Origin: Carya illinoinensis
Lineage: Eukaryota; Streptophyta; Magnoliopsida; Fagales; Juglandaceae
Direction of reading: 5' to 3'
Assembly: GCF_018687715.1 (NCBI RefSeq)
Contig: NC_056762.1
Coordinates: 43,889,520 to 43,953,519, forward strand
DNA length: 64,000 bases
Position 1 is the stretch's first letter. Each line of letters opens with the position of its first letter. Below the pieces are notes generated by a model, which made no database searches, had not been told where the DNA came from, and was given only the letters and a program-made list of their open reading frames with translations. A program made the position numbers and the translations under genes. Shown here in pieces: positions 21,527 to 33,545 of the stretch.

Positions 21527-22803
21527 TGTTGCCCAGATGACTAACACAAGAGGGGGGGTGAATTGAGTTGTATTAAAAAAAAATAACAATTATAAATCAA
21601 ATATATAATATAAAATATAAACAAAATATGAAATAACAATAAATATAAAGAGTAAGGGTAAGAGAGAAGCAAACTCAGTATGTTAACGAGGTTCGGCCCC
21701 ACTGCCTACGTCCTCGCCTCGAGCTACCCCTTGAGGATTCCCAAATTCACTATTCAACCTCCTTCCGGTAGAGATAGAAACCTATTACACCTTTGAACAA
21801 CACCGCTACAAAGGATCCGTGTAGAACACCCTCTACACTTGCAATCACCTTACAAGTGGTGATTCAACTATTCCCCGTATAGAATACTTTCTACACGTAC
21901 AAGGGTTATACACACCCTTTTTCTGATACAAAAACTGATAGTGTGTAGGTTATCAGAAAACACTCCTCAATGAGTGAAATAAGAACAATACAGCATAAAC
22001 TATCTCTCAAAATGAATAAGGATTAAGGCTCAATACTTAGAGAAGAGAGAATGAAAGCTTTGAATGAATGTTGTATGCTCTGGATGTTGTGAATGTGAAG
22101 CTCTCAAATGATCTATTTATAGGCATATGAGACTTCATATTCAAATTTAAAAAGATTCACATGTCAAAGATAACATCATTCATTTTTTTAAAAAATTCAA
22201 ATAAAAGGTTATTCTTTTTCAATTGTCAAAGATAACATCATTCACTTTTTCAAAAAAATCAAACCTAATCTTTTACTTTTGGCATATGACAAAATGAGCA
22301 CACTTTCATTTTCAAAAAATTCAAACCTAATCTTTTACTTTTTGCATATGACAAAAGGAGCACACTTTCCTTTTCAAAAATTTCAAACCTAATCTTTTAC
22401 TTTTTGTATAAGTCTAAAAAAACATCAATCACTTTTGAAAATATTCAAATAAAACATACACATGTGAAAGATGACAATCAATCATCTTTAATATTTTCAA
22501 AATTCAACCCTTTAATCAAGGCATGCACATGTAAAAGATGACAATCAATTATCTTTCAAAATTTTCAAATTTAATTTTCAAAAATATTCATGCACACGTG
22601 AAAAATGTATTTTAATGCTTTATGATAAAATATTAATTTTGACCATTAATCCTAATTTTGAATTTTGAAGAGATTTACAACATTACTCTATAATTTTAAT
22701 GTGAACTTGTTCCCTTCTTGTTCATGCTTGTTTCCTTGATGTGCTTGATTCCATTGTGTAGACAACTTGATCTTGAGACTTCTTCATTCTTTAAATTCCT
22801 TCA
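21527..22803. mobile_element. Solo LTR, large-LTR type, nested in the gypsy LTR
   Basis: Begins TGTTGCCCAGATGAC with the landmark AACACAAGAGGGGGGGTGAA and ends ATTCCTTCA. It contains the GAGGTTCGGCCCCACTGCC and CTACGTCCTCGCCTCGAG segments typical of large plant LTRs. The flanks are TAGGTG on the left and TAGGCG on the right, an imperfect target duplication, so the exact ends are uncertain by 1-2 bp. There is no internal domain, hence a solo LTR. Confidence 0.7.
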
Positions 22804-22813
22804 TAGGCGTGCG

Positions 22814-24709
22814 TGTTGGGGTCCTCGGTCTAGACCCAAAACACCAAGTCCTCCACGCCAATGGTGGCCTTGTGATGACCGAACCTTGGTTCCTCTCTTG
22901 CTTGGCTCACGTGCAAAGGTGGTCAATATGACCACTTGGGGATGGTGGGGTTAAGTGTTTAGGCTAAGGTGGGTGTATGGAGTGATGGAAGATGAAGAGT
23001 GATGGTGTGGTTCAAGGGTGATGGGCGCACGACACTAGTGAGTGCTATGGTGTAGGCGCCACTTGGAAGATAGGCTTAGGGTTTGGATGATGTGTTTAGG
23101 GTTTGGAAAATGTAAGATGGGTGGCTAGGATTGAAGATGAGTGATGTGGAGGGAATGGCTAGGGCTGGCCAAAATTTGATGGAGGAGAGATTTTAGGAAG
23201 TTTCCTAAAATCTTGGAAGTCAAACTTCCTTAAATCTTGGAGATGACCTTCCTAAAATCTTGGGATATGATGGAAATATGAATGGCTGATTATGGGAGTG
23301 ATTTTAGGGATCAATTAGGATTCCTAAATGATAGGAATCTTAATTGGAAAGTGGGGTGGTCGGCTAGGGTAAAATGGATGAAGCAATCAACTACGGAAAG
23401 TTGACAAACACTATGGTGGGCGATTTTGAGGGGTTGGACGGATTGAATGAGCCAACTTCAATAAGAACACCTCAAGAACACTGATGAACATGCATGAACA
23501 AAATGAAGAACATGCATGAACAATGAAGAACACTCGAGTGCAAAATGAAGAACACTCAAGAACAACGAAGAAGGCTCAAGAACAATAGCAAAATCCTAAT
23601 GAACTTGAATGAACAAACACATAAAAAGGATAATCAATACTTGATTCACGGATTGCACAAGTAATGAATAAACCTCATATATTGATAAACACAACTTGGA
23701 TTCACGAATTGCACCAAGTTGCAAGAACAAGATAGATTGAATCATACTTATTCACGAATTGTAAAGTGTGATTCTCTCTTTGGGATTCACGAATTGCACC
23801 CAAAAAGCCTAAGTGCAAAGGCACCAGTTTGTGATCTCTCAAACAAGAGTCTTCCCTCTAGGAGTTTTGCCAAAAGATCCTAAAGCAAATGAAGGAGGTC
23901 CTATTTATAAGAAAAAAAATTGGAAACCCCCAATAGGTCCCTAGAAAATAAATAAATAAAGCAAATTAAATAAATAAAATAAATAACAAGATAATGGCCA
24001 TGGACCAAGGCTAGCCGTGGCATGCATGGCCCATGGTGGCTAGGTGGTGCACGGTGGTTAGGTCGGTCCATGGTCAGGTGGTGCTGTCATGGCTTGCTGG
24101 GTGGTGAGCCATGGTGGTGCGCGGCATGGCTGGCTGATGGTGAGCCAGCGTGGTGCGGCATGGCTAGCTGATGGTGAGCCATGGTGGTGCACGGCATGGT
24201 GGGCATGGCTTGCTGAAGGTGAGCCATGGTGGTGCACGGCATGATGGGCATGGCTTGCTGAAGGTAAGCCATGATGGTGCACGGCATGGCCCAGGCTGGT
24301 GGCCTGGGCGCTGAGTCTGCAAGGCATGGGCTAGAGCCATGAGCTGGACCAGGCATGCCACTGACCTGCTCCGCAAGGCATGGGCTGGAGCCATGCGCTG
24401 GATGGCACGCCGCGAGGCATGCCACTAACCTGCTCTGCAAGGCACGGGCTGGAGCCGTGCGCTGGATGGCGTGCCTGTGGGGGCACGCCACTGGCCTTGC
24501 TAGGTGGTGTGGGGGCACGCATGCATGCGCGCAGATGCACGCGCAAGCCTGCACGCATGGTCTGCGTGCGGTCAGTAGCCTCCATGCTCGCCCGCTGCGT
24601 GTCATGGTTTGAGCCAAGGCATGCAAGCAGACTAGCCATGTGACTGTCCTGACCCTCCATGGGTCGTGCCGAGGTGTGGTCCCGGGCAAATCTCCTGGGG
24701 GTTGTGACA
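22814..24709. mobile_element. Solo LTR of a gypsy relative, nested in the gypsy LTR
   Basis: Starts TGTTGGGGTCCTCGG and ends GGGGGTTGTGACA, flanked by a perfect GTGCG duplication (22809-22813 and 24710-24714). Its start (GGGTCCTCGGTCTAGACCC...CACCAAG) resembles the host LTR (AGGGTCCTCGGTCGAGATCC...CACCAAG), so it is a related family. Its length is 1896 bp. It is GC-rich and minisatellite-bearing toward its right end. Confidence 0.85.
24105..24300. repeat. 34-45-bp minisatellite in the nested solo LTR
   Basis: GAGCC(A/G) followed by GGTGGTGCACGGCATG and GGCATGGCTTGCTGAAGGT recurs at 24176, 24221 and 24266 (45-bp period), with shorter 34-37-bp units before. Long frames on both strands here are by-products of this repeat. 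Confidence 0.75.
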
Positions 24710-25151
24710 GTGCGTGCAGTCTAGCCGTGCGCTGAGTGTGGTGTGACAACCTCGCTTGCATGCGCGCGCCTACTGTTCGCTGCCTGATGGAGGGTGACCG
24801 TGGTCTAGCATTCACCAAGGGCTTGGTCTGTGCGCAATCAAGCGACGCCAACAGTGCTGCTGGTGTGCTGTCCTGGCATGGGCTGGTGCTGGTCAAGGCA
24901 TGGCCCGTGACCTCTTGCCTTGGGGTTTTGACAAATTCATCATCATATAAGAGTACCCAGAGGAGAGGGCCAGGTATATATAAGAGGAGAGGAGTAATGG
25001 GATTAACTTTCTTTGCAGTTATGGAATTCTTCCATTTGCTTCCTAACTATTTCTAGTTTCTTTTGCATTAACAATGTGTAACTCCTGAGTATCAATCAGA
25101 AGTCAAATGTGTTTGAATTTATCCACCAGAAGGTACAAGTCGGATACTCAC

Positions 25152-27562
25152 ATATCCCAAAAGATGGCCAGTGTTCTTCCGGCCACTCAAAATCTCTAAC
25201 AAAAAGACACCGAAGCTAAAGACATAAGATTTGATGGAGAAGACACCTTGCATAAGATATTCAGGTGACATGTAACCCCTGTTCACCATCATCAAGTTAA
25301 AAATATAAGTAGCAGAAAGTTTTACGTGTATTCTATACTGTTGGGTTGGTTTTTATGATTCAGTAGCGTCCTTCAGTTCACTTACTGTGTGCCCACGATC
25401 CTACTGGTATTTGCTTCTGACTCGTTTCCTACAAATATTCTTGCCATTCCAAAATCTGATATTTTGGGATTCATGTCGGTGTCCAACAAAATGTTGCTAG
25501 CCTTCAAGTCCCTATGTATAATCCTTAACCTGGAATACTGAAGATAAAGAAGTCCTTGAGCAACCCCTTGAATGATTTGAATCCGTTTCCCCCAATCTAG
25601 TATGTTGCGCTTTTCTGCATCTGTTTTAAAAATATGATTAGATTGATAACACTGGGCCACATTTGAAGTACAAAATAAAATTCCACAAAGAGGAATGAAA
25701 TGTATTTCTAAGTGGGAGAAACTACAAACCAAAAATAAAGAAATCCAAGCTTTTATTTGGCATATACTCGTAAACTAGTATCTTTTCATCTCCTTCAATG
25801 CAGCAGCCCAAAAGTCTAACGAGATTCTTGTGTTGGAGAGTGGCTATGAGCATTGCTTCGTTCTTTAGCTCCTCCCAACCTTGGCCAGATTTTCTTGAAA
25901 GTCTTTTTACAGCTACATCCCCTCTCTATAACGTTCCCTGGATTTGTTTTTATTTTGAAAAAGACAGAAATTAAACAATTAAAATAGTAAACTGCATCCA
26001 CAAGAAATCCACTATCAATGATAAGCACTCGGAAACTTTCATCTCTAAAACCAACAAGTTTGGAAACTTTCAAGCTCGGGACCACAATACCCTCACATTT
26101 AACACACCACCCCCAAATCTCACACGCTAAAAGTTATACTATCAGTTTTGAAATTCTCAACGTATCCTTGTGGACCACGAAATTGTCTACTAATTTTGTT
26201 GATCAAATATATTAAATCTCAATTATCAAGATTATAAAACGAATCAAATACTTTAAAATAAATAATCAACTTTGTAAGACATAACGATTGGTTACGAAAG
26301 GAAACCTTTTAAAGAACTCTTTAAAGGTAAAACCCTACAGGGCAGCCAAATTCAAGAAAGCCAATCTTATTATTTGAAGAACAATTATAAGAAATCATCA
26401 ATTACAAAATATTTACAATTCGACTCTTTTACTTGCCTAGACAAACGACCCGTTTGTCTTCTATTGTAGTAGTAGCCAGAACCTCTGGCGATATTTAAAT
26501 GTTGACTTCCTTTTTGGAACTCCAGAAGCTGAAATCCAATCGATGTTCCTTTAAACTCAAAACACGATCACACTAAAAAAGAGATGAAAAAACCCATGAA
26601 AATTCTCAAGTAAATTTTCTCTCATAAATGCTCAAAATTTCCTCTCTAGAATACGTGGCTCAAAAACTTTAAATAGATACAAAACCGAATCCCTTTAAAT
26701 ATTAGATCTAGAAAGAGTCCTAGTTGAAGCGAAATTCTGCTGACAGGTAAAGACAATTGTGAGAATGTTTCCTGACGGGTTGCTAACATTTCGCTATAAC
26801 TCTTTACTGTAGTTTCTTATCTGTGTTCAACTTCGGGTCTTGATAATTTGCAGACTCTTATGAATTTGAAATACATGTAATTGACTTATCTAAACAACTT
26901 TATAAACATCTAGATAAATTCAATGTTGTTAAAGATAAAATCATCTCTTATTTTACATTCATCCAAATTTAAACAAATAATGATAAGATAAATCTTATCA
27001 TTTCGTCATCTAATTCTCACCAATTTCTGTCTTTACAAGTTTACTTACAAGGATTGTGACATCTCCCAATTTATCTTCTTCTCCATGCGATATTCCCATT
27101 CTTTTATAAGAATTATTGCATATGATAATCATCTTACTTATTAGCCTGGTATTCCAAGTCTGACAAAAAAAAACTCTAAACTACCTCCCCATGGCATGTA
27201 TACAACAGGTTAGTTTAAACTAAGTTTCATTAACCCAAAGTCAGCCCATTTCTTATTTAAATGAGTACAGAGTGGCCTTACAACATATGCAGCAACAAAA
27301 GAGGCATGTGTCTGTTAACATGGTAAATTAGTTACTGGCAAAGTGTTTACCTTTTATGTGTAGCCTGCATCCTAGCAAGTAAGATTAGGGATACTTAAAA
27401 CATACCTTGTAAAAGGTTCCAAAACCGCCCTCGGCAAGCTTATTTCCAAGCGAGAAATTACCAGTTGCAGTAGAAACAATTGCAAAACTGAATAATGGCA
27501 TTTTGACTTTGTCTCTTCTGCTATCCCCATGCCTACTTGATTCAGTGAGCTCCGAACTATTA
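25152..27562 (-). pseudogene. Receptor-kinase copy 1, exons 6-3 (disabled and 5'-truncated)
   Basis: Exons set by comparison with copies 2 and 3: exon 6 25152-25278, exon 5 25386-25620, exon 4 25730-25937, exon 3 27406 to about 27562. Lesions: TAG for CAG at the fourth codon of exon 4 (copy 3 reads CAG); Asp to Tyr in KSDVFSFG of exon 6, the invariant subdomain IX Asp; [11 protein letters not shown] changed to LAEGGFGTFYK in exon 3; a 3-nt loss in exon 5. Catalytic HRDLKASN and DFGMARIF in exon 5 remain. Exon 3 is cut by a MITE-like sequence after GAACTATTA, and the TM and ectodomain exons are missing. With exon 7 at 12498-12808 this is one dead gene split by the gypsy insertion. Confidence 0.9.
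26146..27045. mobile_element. Insertion of about 0.9 kb in intron 3 of receptor-kinase copy 1
   Basis: Copy 3 reads TTATCCTATCAG straight into TTTACTTACAAGGACT, while copy 1 has about 900 bp between the corresponding points. The extra block has LTR-like composition (no frames, GATAAGATAAATCTTATC near 26968), but clear TG...CA ends and a target duplication were not established. It is called from the paralogue comparison. Confidence 0.5.
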
Positions 27563-27862
27563 GAGCATTGGCATTGGCTTCATCAAAAGTCAAGCCAAAT
27601 ACATAAAATGATGAATATGTGAAAAAATGGCTGCATTGGATTAGTCAAACCAATAAATGGGTAACTTTGACTTACAGTATTTCTAACGTTTCCTTCATAT
27701 TTGAAGTGCTTCTATACACTCATCTTTCCAATATTTTACTTTATTTTATTTCATCTACCGGTCTATTTTATTTTCTCTCTCTCAGTTTTTCCTCCCCGCA
27801 TTTTCTCTCCCCCTTTCTCTCTTTTTCATTTCTCGCAATCCACCGAAACTACACTTCGATTC
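27563..27862. mobile_element. Tourist/Harbinger-type MITE fragment at the broken end of receptor-kinase copy 1
   Basis: GAGCATTGGCATTGGCTTC directly follows receptor-kinase exon 3 and a TTA, a typical MITE terminus. An internal part (TGGCTGCATTGGATTAGT, then AACTTTGACTTACAGTATTT) matches the element near 48327. The other terminus and the expected continuation of the receptor-kinase exon are absent; LINE sequence starts at about 27864. Confidence 0.55.
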
Positions 27863-28719
27863 TTCATGTACACCTAAGTGAATTGTGGCCAAATGCTAAA
27901 TTTGTCCTGCAAAATTACCAGTACAAATAATATGATTAACATCCTCAGGGTGACCCACAGAATAACAATTACATTTAGAGACCATAGAAATGCTAGCCAT
28001 TTTAATATTTTCTTCATACTTAAGCAGTTATTAGTCACCTTCCACATCATTATAGAAATTTTCTTGGGGAGATCGGCATGCCAAATCCATTGAATCTAGG
28101 ATAAAGAAGGTGCCTGAACTCGAACAAGATCCCAGTTACTCTTAGGAGTAAAATGACCATCCTTATCATTCTTCCAAATAAGAAAACCCTGCCCCTCCTT
28201 GTGCCTAGCCAAAAATGGAAGCAAATCATTAGCTTTTTAGGGACCCACCAACCTTTTCAATAAATGAATATTCCACCCATTATCAATACGACACTCTTTA
28301 ATTTTCAACAAAAACTTTTCAATCACTAGGTACTGGCCATGAAGAGGGCCATCCTCATCCCAATTATCATACCAAAAGGAGATGTTTCCATCTCTCACTA
28401 TCCACTTAGAATTGTTTAGAACATCAGAGATACTAATAAGAATAGCTTTCCAAAACTGAGAACCATTTGTAGGATCAACAAGGAAAAAATGATTACCCCG
28501 AACATACTTACCTTTGAAAAAATCCGCCCACTATGATTGCCCATAAATCAATCTACAGGCTAGCTTCATGTATAAAGCCTTTTGAGTATCCCCATATTCA
28601 TGAGTAGTTCTACCACCAGTTGAAAGCAATTTCATCTTCCAACCCGCAATTTTCCTTTTCACCTTCCCAAGTAACTCACCTAAGTCCAACGCCTTCAAAC
28701 AACCAACCACAATAGATTA

Positions 28720-29345
28720 TATTTCTAATTTATTTTTAATCCATGTATTTTATTTTCAATTGCTAAAACTCTTTTGTTTTATCATTCAATTCATCATTGA
28801 TGTTTTCTTCTCCAAATAATCATAGAATTTATTCTGTTTATGAATTCAGTCATGCTTTTTCTATTGAATGGATTAGTTCTTTGATTATGTTTGGATCAAT
28901 TATTTATCTATGTTGATTTAGTTTTTTGCTGCAATATCGCTCCTTGAGTATATTGTCGTCATTGAATTTTCTCAATAGGGATAGTAATTTACGTATTTTA
29001 AAAGTGGTGAATAATTTTTCAAAGGGTTACATTTGATTTAATTTTGGTTTATAAATCTATACCTTCTGATTGAGAATTTCGTAAATTGAGTTCCTAATTG
29101 AGTTATCCAATGAATTAAGAATAATTAAAATACTAGATTTGTACAAAAGATTCCCGACACTCTACTGTTTGTCAAATTTGAGTACTTTTTCCATTAATCA
29201 CTTTGTTTCACTATTATTTTGCAATTAAAATTAATCTTTGTTCTCCATAACTTATTTAATATTTTTCCTTTAGTTTTTTTGTTCCTTCTGCTATTCTTTT
29301 AAATTGTCTCCCTGTGAAATTGACACCCCAAAGCTGTGCTACAAC
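28720..29345. other. AT-rich non-LINE block inside LINE copy A
   Basis: No coding potential. It ends with CTCCCTGTGAAATTGACACC and ACCGCGTTATTCTTTGG-like sequence resembling retrotransposon-derived sequence. The same block interrupts LINE copy B (about 53418-54065) at the same point, so it predates the duplication. Confidence 0.5.
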
Positions 29346-29359
29346 TACCGCGTTATTCT

Positions 29360-30817
29360 TTGGACGTAATCAGGACACCACTCGGTGTCCTTGAAAGGAA
29401 AAAACCCTTCATAAAAACCAATAATTTGAAGGGGCAATCTCTTTCTGGATACAGGAATAAGCTTAGAAAATTAAATAGCAGTTTTATCTTTACTAAGAAC
29501 TTGACCCGACCAATCCTCATAAATCTGTAAAGCATGTATCAACGCTCGCATAGATCTTTTATCACCATTAGCAAAAATAATAATATCATCAACATACATG
29601 AGGTGGGTAACAAGAGGAGTACCTCTAGCTTGAGTAAACTGCCAAATTTTACATCGTTCAAAATAATGCTTAAAAAGACGAGAGAGCACTTATTGCATAA
29701 TGATAAATAAATACGGCAATAGAGGATCGCCTTGTCATAGACCATGCTCAACTTTAAATAACCCCAAAGATGTGCCATGCATCATAATAGAATACCAAGG
29801 CAAAGAAATACACGCCTTAAACAACTCACAAACCGAGGGGAAAACCAAAAGCATCCAAGACATGCAGTAGAAAACTCCAATTAACTCAATCATATGTTTT
29901 TGACATATCAAGCTTAAGCAACACGTTACCCCCATTGAATTTTTTATGGATAGAATGAACCATCTCTTGGGTTAAGGAAATATTCTCAAAGATACTACGA
30001 CTAGGGATAAAAGTCCCTTGCTCCTGAGATATCATCTTAGAAAGCAACTTCGTCAAACAGACCACAATAATTTTAGAGCAAACCTTATAAACAACTGAAC
30101 AAAGATTTATGGGCCTGAATTTATCAAAACCAGTCGGCTTGTCCAACTTGGGAATCAAAATAACGTAAGAAGTAGTATAGAACCTGGGAAAAGTCTCTCT
30201 TTGGAAAAACTTAGAGATAGCTTCCAGTAAGTCATCCTTAGTAAAATCCCAACAAACTCTAAAGAAGTCAAAACCAAAACCATCTGGGCCAGAGCTACTA
30301 TCAATGTGGATACTAAAAAGAGTATCTTTAATTTCTTCCAAAGAAGGATCTTTATAGAGTAAAAGATTTTCCTCAGTAGTGACCATAGGGGAAATTAAGT
30401 CACTTAAATTCAACAATTCTGTACTGCGACTTTGACTTAAAAAATGTTGAAAGTACTCAACAACAGTATGATGAATAACCCGGGGAGAATGTAACGTAGT
30501 TCCATCAGCAAGGCACATATCACTAACCCTTTTTTGTTTCTTAGAGTTTAGAATAGTATGGAAAAATTTAGAATTTTGATCCCATCTTTCATCTAGTTTT
30601 TCTTAGCCAAGAGCGAAATTCTCCTATCCTCTCTTCGCATCCAAGTTGATAATTCCAACTTAGACACCAAAAGGTCATTTTTGTCTCCAGCATTAAAATA
30701 GACTTGAAGACTATTTTCTAATCTGTCTATATGTTGCTTAAGATCTTTGATAATGATATCGATTCTACCAAAAACAAGCTGATTCCACTCTCCAAGAGCA
30801 ACCTTAACCCTTTTCAA
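29360..30817 (-). pseudogene. LINE A reverse transcriptase
   Basis: Frames 30817-30593 and 30518-29886 give the RT N-terminal and finger/palm segments (SSGPDGFGFDFFR, VILIPKLDKPTGFDKFRPI, QGTFIPSRSIFEN). A stop interrupts KLDMSK(T/A)YD. The catalytic LMYVDDIIIFANG is in 29689-29471. At least two frame changes and several stops separate the pieces, so no protein can be made. Confidence 0.85.
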
Positions 30818-30861
30818 CTTGGAAGATAATTTGTAGAGCCTATACCAAAACCCTCCTGCTT

Positions 30862-31638
30862 CTAAACCCCCTCCACAAAATTAAGAAAATCCTTATGATT
30901 AGTCCACATATATTGAAAGTAAAAAAGACTAGGGCCATATTTAAAGGGATCCTTTCCCATTTGTACAACCAAATGAGAGTGATTCGAAGTGGTACGAGCC
31001 AAGACTTGATAGAAAACATTCAGATAGGAATTGAGAAAATTTGAATCAATAAAATATCTATCTAGCCTGGCCCAACTCCTAGCCAAACAACCTTGACCAT
31101 TGCCCCAAGTCATCCTTGATCCTTTAAAGCACATGTCCAATAAACCATAATGTTGAATACAAATATTAAACTCTTCCATTGCAGAAAAATGACGAGGACT
31201 CCCACCCCTTCGCTCTGAGTCTTCTTTAATAATATTAAAATCACCACAAATGACCCACGGAAGGTTACCACTATCAAACGTTTCCAACTCCTCCGAAAGA
31301 AACATCCTCTCAGATCTACTACATTTGGCATACACAATAGTAAGAATGAAAACATAACCATTGTCCTCCACCCTCACTGTCACAAACTGACTAGAACCTG
31401 CCAACCAATTCACAAAAATTGTCGAATTCCACATAAGTCAAATTTTACCATCATGCACTTCGTTAGTAAGAAAAGAATTGCAATGTAACCTACTAAAAAA
31501 AGTAGGAATTCTATTCTGGAATAAAAAAGGTTCAGCAAGAGCAATAATCTTAGGCCTGTAAGTATTAATAAGCTTTTTTAAACACAAAAGGGAAGTACTA
31601 GTTCCCCTAATATTCCAAAAAATAATAGGACTAATCAT
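30862..31638 (-). pseudogene. LINE A apurinic-type endonuclease
   Basis: One frame broken by a single TGA at 31438-31440 (before LMWNSTIF; probably TGG). Landmarks are FWNIRG at the start, VICGDFNII and SERRGGSPRHFSAM, and then SNHSHLVVQ, which stands where SDH is usual. It is immediately downstream of ORF1. Confidence 0.85.
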
Positions 31639-33116
31639 AAATTAAGTTTGGAAGGGCGTATTACCGACCTGGTAGAAATTCTTATCTTTACCTTCCTAGC
31701 ACTATCTCTTGGAATTTCTGAGTCCATGCTATAGTCTTTTTGCATGTCGACCCGTATCTTAATTTGATCTACTTCCTTTTTGGATTGAGTTTCATCCAAA
31801 GCAGTATATGTGATCTTCGGCTCTTGCACTATTTGAATGGGCTCTTCCAAAACAACACACAAGTCCATTACAAGAGGATCAACAATAACATGACAATCAG
31901 AACCGTCCTTCATCTCTAGCATCATGTTATGCAAAAGCCCACTACTATTAGAATTTTCCTTGTCACCTACATGTAATGGCACCGATGCAACATGCGTGTC
32001 ATTTTTAACAAAATTTTCAAATCTTGAAACCTCCTTTTTCAATGTCACAAACATTGCACCAGGACGATCAGTTTCAACTTGAGGATCAATTCTTGAAGCC
32101 TCAGTGCCAGAATTTTGAACCATTGCAAAAGTATTGTCACGTTTCTTAGAATGAAGGGCTGAATCCTCCATGATGCCACCATATTCCTGCATAGTTTTGG
32201 TAGTCTCAAGTTCCATCCCTGACAACTCACCATTCTCCACTTCTGGAATGTCCCCTTCAACCTCCACATCTACCACTGGTTTTATACCAGTTTGGACCCA
32301 AACTTGGCCTTCATTCAACTGATTTTTCTTCTTGTCAAGAGCAATTCTACAAGTTTGTAGATTGTGCTCCTACCTCTTACAATTACGACAATATGCAAGC
32401 AAAGTCTCATAGATAATTTCTTGTTTTCTACTCCGTGGCATACCAGATATTCCAATCCAAAAAGGAGAGATTGGTTCTTTTGAAGCATCTATCTCAAGAC
32501 ATACTCTAGCTCCATCAGTTCTTGTTGCACAAAGTGTAGAATTATCCCGACGAATAAAATGTCCAAGCGGTATTGTAAGCAATTTCAGAATTGATGAATG
32601 ATAGAGATTAGGAGAAAGCTTAGGCAGAAAGATCCAAATCGGCACACATGAAGGTTCATTGTCTTCATCAAAATCCAGCTTCCACGCAAACTATCGATAT
32701 GGGATGCCATTAATCTCACACGATTCCCTTGATAAGGCCTTGTTTAAACCAGCTTTATCCGAAAGTCTAACAAAGACGTGTCTTGCCCGCTGCATGCTCG
32801 AGACCACAAGGACAGTTGCTAAACCACACCGACAACGAATAAAACTTTTGATAGCATCAATAGATGGCTGCTATCGTAAGAACTTAAGGACCGGAGAGAA
32901 ACGAAATGGCTTGGCGGTGCGATCAAGTTCCTCCATAGAAAATAGAAAACAACGTTCTCCCTCTATGAATTTTGCTAAGCGAAAAGCCACTTTCATCTCA
33001 GGAAGGGGTTGTAGCACCGCAACAACCATGTCAGCGAACAATCGTTGATGGCCTATTGAGGATGGCTTGATGGCCGCCATGCAGAGGTGACGTAAGGCTA
33101 TCAACGTAGAAAACAA
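31635..33116 (-). pseudogene. LINE A ORF1: DUF4283 and CCHC zinc-knuckle protein
   Basis: A single phase from 33116 to 31635 (about 493 codons) broken by three TAG codons, at 32871, near 32691 and at 32370. It opens with a LINE-gag segment (LQPLPEMKVAFRLAKF), has PIWIFLPKLSPNLYHSSIL and a zinc knuckle CRNCKR-EHNLQTC, and ends in an acidic tail. All three stops can arise from CAG by one C-to-T change. Confidence 0.8.
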
Positions 33117-33545
33117 TGAAGCCTTAGTATAGAAGGTTTTTCTACGTAAGGAAACTTTTTCCTATGGCTTGCACAGTAGAAAACAATACTGATAATGGAA
33201 GAGGAAAGCTCGAGCAAAAGGTATGAAGGCTGAAATTGGCTCCACTAACTTATTAAGAAAGAGAAATGTGTATGATGAAGTGGAGAGGGAATGATGAAAT
33301 TGGCTCCACTAACTTATTAGGCCGAACACGCTCATATGGAAACCATTCATGCAAAAAATTCTAAGTCTTGACTCTCTCTTTTTTCTCTTTGGAAAAGGTG
33401 GAGGTGAAGTGTGAGTGTGCATTGGGGCACGTGATTTTCAGTTATAACGTAAATGTGAAGTAAGGCATGAGGAAGATTCCATAGTAGGCCCAAAATAGAA
33501 TTCCAGTGGTGGGCAGAGGCTTAAGGGAGGAACAAGGCGGAGACG
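33117..33545. other. Spacer between two LINE fragments
   Basis: No gene. It contains a direct repeat of GAAATTGGCTCCACTAACTT (33233 and about 33296). GCCGAACACGCTCATATGGA resembles the terminus-like sequence at 45150 and 58275. Confidence 0.45.

Larger units (their letters stand above)
12914..24933 (-). mobile_element. Ty3-gypsy chromovirus-type LTR retrotransposon inserted in the receptor-kinase copy 1 intron
   Basis: Starts TGATAGGG and ends TTTTGACA, with a perfect AATTC target duplication (12909-12913 and 24934-24938). Receptor-kinase sequence continues across: the intron reads ...GGCAATTC / AATTCATCATCATAT..., and copy 2 shows the uninterrupted form at about 37026. The purine tract is next to the left LTR and the primer site next to the right LTR, so it reads on the minus strand. 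Gag, protease, RT, RNase H, integrase and chromodomain are present in that order, with two in-frame stops and two frameshifts. The right LTR contains two nested solo LTRs. Without them the element is about 8.8 kb. Confidence 0.93.
20039..24933 (-). repeat. Right (5') LTR of the gypsy element, interrupted by two solo LTRs
   Basis: Starts TGATAGGG and ends TTTTGACA like the left LTR, and matches it at 20039-21526 and 24710-24933. Between these are two solo LTRs. Relative to the left LTR it also lacks about 90 bp between two TAGGC motifs (left copies near 14403 and 14494). Confidence 0.9.
27864..33116 (-). mobile_element. L1-type LINE, copy A
   Basis: On the minus strand, in order: gag-like ORF1 (33116-31635), endonuclease (31638-30862), reverse transcriptase (30817-29360) and RT-zinc-binding (zf-RVT) region (about 28720-28100). 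An AT-rich block at 28720-29345 interrupts the RT/zf-RVT part. All frames contain stops or shifts. There is no 3' poly(A) end, so the 3' part is lost. A second copy of the 27864-30533 portion lies at 52387-55243. Confidence 0.85.

Noticed and set aside
24058..24896. Long His/Pro/Ala-rich frames near the end of the nested solo LTR
   Set aside because: A by-product of 45-bp GC-rich repeats; the frame crosses the LTR boundary.
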